Positions 1 to 5,332 of a DNA stretch of 5,332 bases are shown piece by piece. The notes under the pieces were generated by a model. The model ran no database searches. It was not told the DNA's origin and was given only the letters and a program-made list of their open reading frames with translations. The DNA is taken from the NCBI GenBank assembly GCA_002390825.1, contig DGQR01000090.1, forward strand, positions 249 to 5,580, in the 5' to 3' direction. The stretch is from Rhodoferax sp. UBA4409. GTDB lineage: Bacteria; Pseudomonadota; Gammaproteobacteria; Burkholderiales; Burkholderiaceae_C. A program made the translations under genes and the position numbers. The first letter of the stretch is position 1; each line of letters begins with the position of its first letter.

Positions 1-829
1 CAAGGACAACCGCAGCGTGTTTGAACACGACCCCTCGCGGGTCAGCTACTTCAGGCAGTTGTGGATCCGTTTTTTTGAGCATCTCGGCTACGTGACGTAC
101 CACGCGGCGAACGACATCGTTGCGCTGTACGAGGCCAACCGGCAACGGCAGTTGCTCGACGGCGCGCCCGAAGAGCGCACCTCCAACATCGCCAACGGGA
201 TCGACGTGGTGAAGTTCGGTGCCTTGCGCCAAGACTGGCCGGATGGCCCGCCGCAGGTGTTGTGCCTGATTGGCCGTGTGGTGCCGATCAAAGACATCAA
301 GACCTACATCCGCGCTGCGCGCATCATCGCCAACCGCATGCCCGGGGTGGAGGCCTGGATCGCCGGCCCCGAAGACGAGTCGCCGGAATACGCGCAAGAG
401 TGCCGCGACTTGGTAGCCCAACTCGGACTCGAAAACACCGTCAAATTCCTGGGTTTCCAAAAGCTCACTGAGCTGCTGCCCCAAGTCGGGCTGGTGGTCC
501 TCACTTCCATCAGCGAAGCCCTGCCCCTGGTCATTCTGGAGGGCTATGCCGCGGGCGTGCCCACCGTCAGTACCGATGTGGGCTCTTGCCGCCAACTCGT
601 GTATGGCTTGCCGGGCGAAGATGAGGCCCTGGGCGCATCCGGGCGGGTGGTGCGGATTGCAGACCCCCAGGCCATGGCAGAAGCCACGCTCGAGCTACTG
701 GGCGATCCGGCCGAATGGCAGCGGGCCCGCGAGTCAGGCATCCGGCGGGTCGAGAAATACTACGCACAGCACATCATGTTTGACCGCTACCGGTCGCTTT
801 ACGACAAGAATTTCGCATGGCAGGCATAG
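1..829 (+). CDS. pelF: PelF, GT4-family glycosyltransferase of Pel polysaccharide synthesis (5'-partial)
   Basis: The reading frame is open from base 2 to the TAG at 827-829, giving 275 residues, the C-terminal part of a protein usually about 500 residues long; the true start lies before the window. PelF is the cytosolic glycosyltransferase that polymerises Pel, a cationic GalNAc/galactosamine-rich biofilm polysaccharide, from UDP-sugars, and works with the inner-membrane proteins PelD, PelE and PelG. Visible GT-B/GT4 features are the nucleotide-binding strand LIGRVVPIKD (about 271-300), with the conserved Arg and Lys that contact the donor diphosphate, and the E-x7-E motif EALPLVILE (Glu codons at 515 and 539), followed by GYAAGVPTVSTDVGSCRQL. 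No frameshift is seen. The stop overlaps the start of pelG by 13 bases, which indicates an operon. Family assignment is strong because both the motifs and the pelG neighbour agree; a generic GT4 enzyme is the only real alternative. Confidence 0.93.
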   Translation, partial: KDNRSVFEHDPSRVSYFRQLWIRFFEHLGYVTYHAANDIVALYEANRQRQLLDGAPEERTSNIANGIDVVKFGALRQDWPDGPPQVLCLIGRVVPIKDIKTYIRAARIIANRMPGVEAWIAGPEDESPEYAQECRDLVAQLGLENTVKFLGFQKLTELLPQVGLVVLTSISEALPLVILEGYAAGVPTVSTDVGSCRQLVYGLPGEDEALGASGRVVRIADPQAMAEATLELLGDPAEWQRARESGIRRVEKYYAQHIMFDRYRSLYDKNFAWQA

Positions 830-2196
830 GCTTCGAACTCCGCAAACTCCTGCGAAAGCAGACCTATGCAGGTTTGCTGCAGGCCTACGCGTTCGCCGGC
901 ATCATCAGCTCCGGGCCTTGGGTGCTTTCCATCGTGGGCATCATGCTGATTGGCCTGCTGAGCGCAGGGGCGGGGGTGGCGTCGCCCAAGGTCAGTGTGT
1001 CGCAGTTTCAGGTCACGGTGACCTATCTGTTTCTGATTTCACTGATCAGCACCGGCCTGGTTCAACTGTCGTTCACCCGCTTTGTGGCGGACCGCACGTT
1101 TGCCAAAGACGAGGCCGCCATCCTGCCCAACTTCAACGGGCTGATTCTGGTGGTGATGGGCATCAGCATGCTGGTGGCCCTGCCCTGCGTGGCGATCTTT
1201 TTCCCAGAGCAATCGGTGCTCTACCGCTTGCTGTTTGTGATGGGCTTGGGAGTCATGTCCGCGATCTGGATTGCGACCGTGTTCCTCACCGGCATGAAGC
1301 ATTACCGCGCGATTGTGCTCATGTTTTTTCTGGGCTACAGCGCCACCTTAGGGCTAGCCTTGTTGCTACGGGGGCCCTTAGGTCTAGAGGGCTTGTTGCT
1401 CGGCTTTGTTCTGGGGCACTACCTGCTCCTGATGGGCATGGTCTATCTGGTCTACCGGCACTACCAGTCGGACCGCTTTGTCGCGTTTGACATCTGGAAG
1501 CGCGGCGCCATGTACACCAGCCTGATGGCCACCGGCTTCCTGTTCAACCTGGGGGCGTGGATCGACAAGCTGATGTTCTGGTATTTCCCCAGTACTGGGC
1601 AGCAAGTTATCGGGCCCCTGCATGCTTCGGTGATTTACGACTTCCCGATCTTTTTGTCGTACCTGTCTGTCATCCCCGGAATGGCCATTTTTCTGGTGCG
1701 GATCGAAACCGACTTTGTGGAGTACTACGTCAAGTTCTACAACGCTGTCCGCGAGGGCGCCACGCTGGACTACATCGAGCGCATGCGCAACCACATGGTT
1801 TACCACGTGCGCCGTGGCTTGTTTGACATCGCCAAAATCCAGGGGATCGCCGTCCTCTCCACCTTTGCGGCCGGCGGCGTGGTGCTCCAAGCGCTGGGCA
1901 TCTCCACCTTGTACCTACCGCTGCTGTATGTGGATGTGGTCGGTGCCGCGCTGCAGGTGGTGCTGCTGGGGATATTGAATATTCTGTTTTACCTCGACCA
2001 GCGCCGCGCGGTGGTTTTGCTAACCGCCATGCTGCCCCTGTGCAATGCGGTGTTCACCGGCATCACCTTGCACCTGGGCGCGGCATGGTTTGGCTATGGC
2101 TTTGCGCTGGCGATGCTGGTCACCGTGCTGACCGGCATCTGGATTCTTAGCCGCAAGCTCGAGGTTCTGGAGTACGAGACCTTCATGCTCCAGTAA
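817..2196 (+). CDS. pelG: PelG, inner-membrane Pel polysaccharide export/synthesis protein
   Basis: Encodes 459 residues, close to the usual length of PelG (about 456). The N-terminus MAGIGFELRKLLRKQTY, followed by AGIISSGPW, is characteristic of the family. PelG is a polytopic inner-membrane protein related to the MATE/polysaccharide-transporter superfamily; with PelD, PelE and PelF it forms the synthase/export complex of the Pel system. I count about twelve hydrophobic segments, roughly at residues 24-49, 64-86, 107-130, 135-159, 165-186, 190-213, 233-256, 272-295, 341-362, 364-392, 398-420 and 424-444, with a charged loop at about 296-340. The ATG at 817 lies inside the end of pelF and has no good Shine-Dalgarno sequence, so translation is probably coupled to pelF. 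It is the last gene of the operon, since a convergent gene follows after 30 bases. The only two TTA codons (residues 178 and 188) cluster with CTA codons near the fifth membrane segment. Confidence 0.95.
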   Translation: MAGIGFELRKLLRKQTYAGLLQAYAFAGIISSGPWVLSIVGIMLIGLLSAGAGVASPKVSVSQFQVTVTYLFLISLISTGLVQLSFTRFVADRTFAKDEAAILPNFNGLILVVMGISMLVALPCVAIFFPEQSVLYRLLFVMGLGVMSAIWIATVFLTGMKHYRAIVLMFFLGYSATLGLALLLRGPLGLEGLLLGFVLGHYLLLMGMVYLVYRHYQSDRFVAFDIWKRGAMYTSLMATGFLFNLGAWIDKLMFWYFPSTGQQVIGPLHASVIYDFPIFLSYLSVIPGMAIFLVRIETDFVEYYVKFYNAVREGATLDYIERMRNHMVYHVRRGLFDIAKIQGIAVLSTFAAGGVVLQALGISTLYLPLLYVDVVGAALQVVLLGILNILFYLDQRRAVVLLTAMLPLCNAVFTGITLHLGAAWFGYGFALAMLVTVLTGIWILSRKLEVLEYETFMLQ

Positions 2197-2221
2197 GGGC
2201 CGTCGCCCTCCTGCCGCCCTT
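2195..2221. terminator. Possible weak bidirectional hairpin between convergent pelG and galE
   Basis: The 30-base gap between the two convergent stop codons contains AAGGGC at 2195-2200 and its inverted copy GCCCTT at 2216-2221 (6 bp, 15-base loop). An alternative tighter hairpin pairs AGGGC (2196-2200) with GCCCT (2205-2209) around a 4-base loop. Position suits a terminator shared by both genes, but neither strand has a following T-tract, so this is a weak call; Rho-dependent termination is equally possible. Confidence 0.22.
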
Positions 2222-2226
2222 CAGCT

Positions 2227-3255
2227 TCAGGCCTTGCGATAGCCGTCGGGGTTGCGGCTCTGCCAACGCCAGGAGTCTTCGCACATCGACTGCAGGTTTT
2301 GCTCAGCCTGCCAGTCCAGCACGGCTTTGGCCATGGTGGCATCGGCATAACACTGGGCCACATCGCCGGGGCGGCGCGCCACCACGTCGTACGGCACAGG
2401 CTTGCCACTGGCCTGCTCAAAAGCACGCACCACGTCGAGAACGCTGTAGCCCTGGCCGGTGCCTACATTGACGGTGAAAGTGTCAGCCCCTGCTAGGAGT
2501 TTGCGCACTGCCGCCACATGGGCCTGGGCCAAGTCTTGCACGTGGATGTAGTCACGCACGCCGGTACCGTCGGGTGTGGCGTAGTCGCCGCCAAAGACTT
2601 GCAGGCGGGGGCGCTTGCCCACCGCAACCTGGGTCACAAAAGGCATCAGGTTATTCGGGATACCGGACGGGTCTTCCCCAATCAGGCCGCTCGGGTGGGC
2701 ACCCACCGGATTGAAGTAGCGCAGCACACCCGCACGCAAGGCAGGAAGCGCGGCGCACTGGGCGGCGATCATGTCCTCACACACCAGCTTGGTGTGGCCA
2801 TAGGGGTTGGTATGGCTGCGCGGAAACGACTCGGTGATCGGCACCGACGCCGGGTCGCCGTAGACCGTGGCGCTGCTGGAAAACACCAACTTCTGGCACC
2901 CGGTTGCGGCCATGGCCTGCAACAGCGCGATCGTGCTGCCGAGGTTGTTTTCAAAATACTTGAGCGGCTGGGCCACGCTTTCGCCGACTGCTTTGAAGCC
3001 TGCGAAATGGATCACCGCCTGGATCTGGTGCTGCGTCAGCAAGGCTTCAAGGGTCGCACGGTCGCGGGCATTGCCGCGCTGGCACAGCACTTCGCGCCCG
3101 GTGATTTGCTGCAGGCGCTGCAAAACCTCCGGGTCGCTGTTGGAAAAGTCATCCAGAATCAGCGGCTGGTAACCAGCCTCCACCAAGGCCACATAGGTGT
3201 GGCTGCCGATGTAGCCGGCCCCGCCGGTCAGCAAAATAGTCGTCGGTGATGTCAT
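2227..3255 (-). CDS. galE: UDP-glucose/UDP-N-acetylglucosamine 4-epimerase (GalE family)
   Basis: Encodes 342 residues; E. coli GalE has 338. This cytosolic extended short-chain dehydrogenase interconverts UDP-glucose and UDP-galactose and, in some members, UDP-GlcNAc and UDP-GalNAc, using tightly bound NAD+. Visible are the Rossmann motif TGGAGYIG (residues 10-17), HFAGFKAVGES (83-93), the catalytic Ser in SSSATVYG (126-133, Ser128), the Tyr-x3-Lys pair in YGHTK (Tyr152, Lys156), RYFNPVGAHPSG, GIPNNLMP and GTGVRDYIHV. I chose the ATG at 3255 because AGGGAG lies 9 bases upstream; a TTG 18 bases earlier is in frame but lies at that Shine-Dalgarno. The residue matching E. coli Tyr299, which restricts the pocket, is Cys302 (AQCYADA), the state seen in enzymes that also take N-acetylated sugars. 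Asn62 replaces the usual Asp of GDxRD near the NAD adenine. It is convergent with pelG, whose polymer needs GalNAc. The family is certain; N-acetyl specificity is inferred. Confidence 0.95.
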   Translation of the reverse strand: MTSPTTILLTGGAGYIGSHTYVALVEAGYQPLILDDFSNSDPEVLQRLQQITGREVLCQRGNARDRATLEALLTQHQIQAVIHFAGFKAVGESVAQPLKYFENNLGSTIALLQAMAATGCQKLVFSSSATVYGDPASVPITESFPRSHTNPYGHTKLVCEDMIAAQCAALPALRAGVLRYFNPVGAHPSGLIGEDPSGIPNNLMPFVTQVAVGKRPRLQVFGGDYATPDGTGVRDYIHVQDLAQAHVAAVRKLLAGADTFTVNVGTGQGYSVLDVVRAFEQASGKPVPYDVVARRPGDVAQCYADATMAKAVLDWQAEQNLQSMCEDSWRWQSRNPDGYRKA

Positions 3256-3343
3256 TTTTATGGGCTCCCTCAAAAGTCGCGTGTGTCGGTAACACCCGAA
3301 CTTTACTTGCCTTTGATGACGCTGTAGCCAAATCCGGCGGTGC
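3256..3343 (-). other. Spacer between glycerate kinase stop and galE start
   Basis: These 88 bases separate two genes on the same (minus) strand. Apart from the galE ribosome binding site I see no strong hairpin with a T-tract and no good sigma70 promoter. A minus-strand TTGGCT followed 17 bases later by AAGTAA has a poor -10 match. Whether galE is co-transcribed with the upstream glycerate kinase or has its own promoter cannot be settled from sequence alone. Confidence 0.5.
3265..3270 (-). promoter_or_regulatory. Shine-Dalgarno sequence of galE
   Basis: On the minus strand AGGGAG stands 9 bases before the ATG at 3255. It is close to the anti-Shine-Dalgarno consensus and decides between this ATG and the in-frame TTG at 3273, which would place the site inside the coding region. 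Confidence 0.75.
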
Positions 3344-4738
3344 TCACAACACCAGCAGCGCCCGGAAGTCGTTCACATTGGTGTGGGTAGGGCCGGTGGT
3401 GAACAAGTCGCCCAGCGGCTGAAAGAAACCCACCGCGTCATTGCGGTCCAGGCAATCGCTCAAGGACACGCCAACCGCTGCTGCACGCTCCAAGGTGTCC
3501 GGGGCGACCAGCGCACCGGCGTTGTCTTCTACCCCGTCAATGCCATCGGTGTCGGCGGCCAGCGCCCACACATTGGCCTGCGCTTGCAGGCCAAGCGCCA
3601 GGCCCATACAGAATTCCCCGGCCCGTCCACCGCGGCCTTTGACGGCGCCTTCGCGGCGCGGGCGCACGGTCACGGTGGTCTCGCCGCCGCTCAGAATCAC
3701 ACAGGGCTTGGCAAAGGGTTGCACGGCAGAAGCCGGTTTGAGCGCCGCGGTACGGGCCAACGCGGCATGCACCTTGCCCACTTCGCGGGATTCACCCTCC
3801 AGCTCGTCGCTGAGGATGTAGGCATGCAAGCCCATGCTGCGGGCCAGATCGGCAGCAGCTTCGAGCGACTGCTGGGGCGCGGCGATCAGGTGCACCGTGT
3901 TGTTGGCAAACACGGCATCGCCGGGCTTGGGGGTTTCCAATATACCGGACTCCAGCGCTTTGAGCACAAAATCGGCCTCTAGCCCCGACGCATCCTGCGC
4001 GAGGCGCTTCAAAATTGATAGCGCATCCGCACAGGTGGTGGGATCCGGCACCGTGGGGCCACTGGCGATCACGCTGGGGTCGTCGCCCGGCACATCGCTG
4101 ATCAGCAGCGTCACCACCTTGGCGGGATAGCAGGCTGCGGCCAAGCGCCCGCCCTTGATGGCGGACAGGTGCTTGCGCACGCAGTTCATCTCCTGAATGC
4201 TGGCGCCGCTCTCCAGCAAGAGCTTGTTGATGCGCTGCTTGAGCTCCAGGCTAATGCCGCACTGCACGCCGTCCACCTCCCACTGCGCAGGCAGCGTCAG
4301 CAAGGAAGATCCGCCACCGGAGATCAGGCAAATCACCAAGTCGTCCTCGGTGAGCCCTTCGGTCAAGGCGAGGATGCGTTGGGCCGCTGCCAAGCCGGCT
4401 GCGTCAGGCACCGGGTGAGCGGCTTCCACTACTTCAATGCGGGCTGGAGCTGCGTCTGCAGGCAGGGGTGGCGTGTGACCATAGCGCGTAACGACGAGAC
4501 CTGACATTGGCAAGTCTTGGGGCCACAGCGCGTCCAGCGCATGCGCCATGGCGCCACCAGCCTTGCCTGCGCCCAGCACCAGGGTGCGCCCTTTGGGAGG
4601 CTCGGGCAAATATGCACCCAGCGTGTGGGCCGGCAACGCTTGGCGCACCGCAGCCCAGTACAGCCGGCTCAGCAACTCGCGCGGAGCCATGTCGGAGAAA
4701 TGCGCAGGGGCTTGGGGATGGGTTTCAGTACTTGGCAT
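3344..4738 (-). CDS. ttuD: Glycerate 2-kinase, MOFRL family (often annotated hydroxypyruvate reductase)
   Basis: Encodes 464 residues from the ATG at 4738. The family phosphorylates D-glycerate to 2-phosphoglycerate with ATP in the cytosol, feeding glycerate from glyoxylate, tartrate or serine-cycle routes into lower glycolysis. The N-terminal domain (about 18-260) has GAGKA (56-60), EAAHPVPD (105-112), the glycine-rich SGGGSSLL (140-147), EMNCVRKHLSAIKGGRLA (183-200) and SDVPGDDPSVIASGPTVPD (214-232). The C-terminal MOFRL domain (about 340-464) has SGGE (350-353), GRGGRAGEF (368-376), ADTDGIDG (395-402) and TTGPTHTNVND (447-457). The start is uncertain: ATGs at 4744 and 4738 and a TTG at 4771 are in frame. 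I prefer 4738 because a weak GAAG lies 8 bases before it, but only 2 before 4744. It is divergent from a putative 8-oxoguanine deaminase, which suits a role in glyoxylate use after purine breakdown. Many databases call such proteins hydroxypyruvate reductase, yet no NAD-binding Rossmann motif of that enzyme is seen. Confidence 0.93.
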   Translation of the reverse strand: MPSTETHPQAPAHFSDMAPRELLSRLYWAAVRQALPAHTLGAYLPEPPKGRTLVLGAGKAGGAMAHALDALWPQDLPMSGLVVTRYGHTPPLPADAAPARIEVVEAAHPVPDAAGLAAAQRILALTEGLTEDDLVICLISGGGSSLLTLPAQWEVDGVQCGISLELKQRINKLLLESGASIQEMNCVRKHLSAIKGGRLAAACYPAKVVTLLISDVPGDDPSVIASGPTVPDPTTCADALSILKRLAQDASGLEADFVLKALESGILETPKPGDAVFANNTVHLIAAPQQSLEAAADLARSMGLHAYILSDELEGESREVGKVHAALARTAALKPASAVQPFAKPCVILSGGETTVTVRPRREGAVKGRGGRAGEFCMGLALGLQAQANVWALAADTDGIDGVEDNAGALVAPDTLERAAAVGVSLSDCLDRNDAVGFFQPLGDLFTTGPTHTNVNDFRALLVL

Positions 4739-4832
4739 ATTCATCGCTTCATGCAAAAGTAAATGGGGCAAAATTCAGGGGCGCATAGCGCTTCAGCACA
4801 GCCCGGGATGCTCGGCAACGTGGTGCTCGCCT

Positions 4833-4856
4833 CTGGCAGCCAATAAGGCCTGCCAG
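4833..4856. repeat. Inverted repeat, possible operator or leader hairpin
   Basis: CTGGCAG (4833-4839) and CTGCCAG (4850-4856) are perfect inverted copies around a 10-base centre. Two further C-G pairs can form inside with a one-base bulge, leaving AATAA as loop. There is no T-tract after it on either strand, so it does not look like a classic terminator. Its place, 67 to 90 bases before the amidohydrolase start and between divergent genes, suits a regulator-binding dyad or an RNA leader hairpin. Nothing identifies the regulator. Confidence 0.35.
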
Positions 4857-4908
4857 CGGGATTCGGCCTCGACAGGAGCCACCTTGACCGGTGGGACGCT
4901 TGTTTGAC

Positions 4909-4912
4909 GGAG
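4909..4912 (+). promoter_or_regulatory. Shine-Dalgarno sequence of the amidohydrolase
   Basis: GGAG (within ACGGAGA) lies 10 bases before the ATG at 4923, a usable spacing, and supports that ATG as the start. Confidence 0.65.
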
Positions 4913-4922
4913 AAACACATTC

Positions 4923-5332
4923 ATGGGCACTTTGCTGATCCACAACGCGCGCGCCATCGCCACATTCGATTCGGCCACTTTCGACCACGCTGACCCGGCG
5001 CAATCCATCGAGCTGCGCAACGCTTCGATTTATATCGAGGGTAACCGCATCGCCTTTATTGGCGCTACGGCCGACTTGCCACCGCAGGCTCTGGAGGCCG
5101 ACGAGGTGATCGACGCGCAGCGCCATCTGGTCACCCCCGGGCTGGTGAACACCCACCACCACATGTACCAGAGCCTCACGCGGGCCATACCCGGTGTGCA
5201 AAACGCAGAGCTGTTCGGCTGGCTGCGCGGGCTGTACCCCATCTGGGCCGGCCTGACCCCCGAGATGGTGCAAGTGAGCACCCAGATCGCCATGGCCGAA
5301 CTGCTGATGAGCGGCTGCACCACCAGCAGCGA
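4923..5332 (+). CDS. Amidohydrolase, probable 8-oxoguanine deaminase (3'-partial)
   Basis: The frame is open from the ATG at 4923 to the window edge, giving the first 136 residues of a family usually about 450 long. The N-terminus MGTLLIHNARAIATFD and the EGNRIAFIG segment form the small beta-sandwich typical of cytosine-deaminase-like amidohydrolases. They are followed by VTPGLVNTHHHMYQSLTRA, where N-x-H-x-H (His78 and His80) supplies the first two metal ligands. ELFGWLRGLYPIWAGLTPEM (95-114) and AELLMSGCTTSS (125-136) match, from memory, 8-oxoguanine deaminases, which hydrolyse 8-oxoguanine to uric acid and ammonia in the cytosol. Alternatives are related hydroxydechloroatrazine (AtzB-like) or guanine deaminases, and the C-terminal residues that would separate them lie outside the window. 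It is divergent from the glycerate kinase, suggesting a purine catabolic neighbourhood to the right. The superfamily is certain and the substrate likely. Confidence 0.8.
   Translation, partial: MGTLLIHNARAIATFDSATFDHADPAQSIELRNASIYIEGNRIAFIGATADLPPQALEADEVIDAQRHLVTPGLVNTHHHMYQSLTRAIPGVQNAELFGWLRGLYPIWAGLTPEMVQVSTQIAMAELLMSGCTTSS

Larger units (their letters stand above)
4739..4922. promoter_or_regulatory. Divergent intergenic region between glycerate kinase and amidohydrolase
   Basis: About 184 bases separate two divergent genes, so promoters for both probably lie here. I could not find a confident sigma70 -35/-10 pair on either strand. What is visible is a perfect 7-bp inverted repeat at 4833-4856 and two similar TTGAC-type words on the plus strand (TTGACCGG at 4884-4891 and TTGACGG at 4904-4910). 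A short minus-strand reading frame covers 4793-4924, described under findings. A promoter role is inferred only from the gene arrangement. Confidence 0.5.

Noticed and set aside
546..1490. Long plus-strand frame (314 codons) overlapping pelF and pelG
   Set aside because: It lies in a different frame across two genes with clear family motifs; its translation is rich in Arg, Pro, Cys and His with no recognisable domain, as expected of a GC-rich shadow frame.
1384..1890. Minus-strand frame of 168 codons opposite pelG
   Set aside because: His/Gln/Asp-rich translation antisense to conserved membrane segments, with no motif or ribosome binding site.
1971..1985. AATATTGAATATTC palindrome within pelG
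   Set aside because: It lies in an intact coding frame for a membrane segment (GILNIL) and has no partner elements, so chance is the simplest reading.
2518..3249. Plus-strand frame of 243 codons opposite galE
   Set aside because: It is antisense to an intact GalE with all catalytic motifs; no family resemblance.
3303..3347. Minus-strand GTG-to-TAA frame of 14 residues (ending GFGYSVIKGK) after the glycerate kinase stop, possibly a gene-end fossil
   Set aside because: Too short to separate from chance; no ribosome binding site and no recognised C-terminus.
3383..3982. Plus-strand frame of 199 codons opposite the glycerate kinase
   Set aside because: Mirrors the conserved MOFRL domain and has shadow-type composition.
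4745..4771. Upstream TTG start for the glycerate kinase giving an extra N-terminal stretch
   Set aside because: No Shine-Dalgarno before the TTG, and two in-frame ATGs follow closely; the added residues match no family feature.
4749..5273. Minus-strand frame of 174 codons opposite the amidohydrolase
   Set aside because: The plus-strand amidohydrolase in the same DNA has family motifs and a ribosome binding site; the antisense frame has neither.
1..5332. A previously undescribed system, mobile element, CRISPR array or RNA gene
   Set aside because: All substantial coding frames match known families, no direct-repeat array or transposase is present, and no tRNA- or rRNA-like segment was seen.

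Overview
This window looks like chromosome from a betaproteobacterium of the Burkholderiales, most likely Comamonadaceae (Rhodoferax/Acidovorax/Curvibacter-like). The reasons are high GC by eye, strong G/C preference at third codon positions, and the gene families and their arrangement. Genus is inference. Genes pack almost the whole window and no gene-free stretch exceeds about 190 bases. I see no tRNA, rRNA, insertion sequence, phage gene or CRISPR array.

Left part (1-2196, plus strand): the 3' end of a Pel exopolysaccharide operon. It holds the C-terminal two thirds of or so of the cytosolic glycosyltransferase PelF (5' end cut by the window) and the complete inner-membrane protein PelG, overlapping by 13 bases. 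These are normally the last two genes of pelABCDEFG, and pelG is followed here by a convergent gene, so the operon ends at 2196.

Middle part (2227-3255, minus strand): a complete UDP-hexose 4-epimerase of the GalE family, convergent with pelG across 30 bases. By alignment from memory with E. coli GalE, the active-site residue that limits substrate size (E. coli Tyr299) is Cys302 here, as in the human enzyme, which also accepts N-acetylated sugars. Pel is rich in GalNAc/galactosamine, so this epimerase is a plausible supplier of UDP-GalNAc to PelF. This is the most interesting inference in the window.

Right part: a minus-strand glycerate 2-kinase of the MOFRL family (3344-4738; often named ttuD or gckA and historically misannotated as hydroxypyruvate reductase). 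Divergent from it across about 184 bases is the 5' end of a plus-strand amidohydrolase (4923 to the window edge) that strongly resembles 8-oxoguanine deaminase. Purine breakdown through allantoin gives glyoxylate, which can return to central metabolism through tartronate semialdehyde and glycerate, so the pair may mark the edge of a purine/glyoxylate catabolic region. The divergent gap contains a perfect 7-bp inverted repeat that could be regulatory.

All five genes belong to known families. I found no convincing undescribed system; the points of interest are the epimerase specificity residue and its context, a rare-leucine-codon cluster in pelG, and small structures in the intergenic regions.
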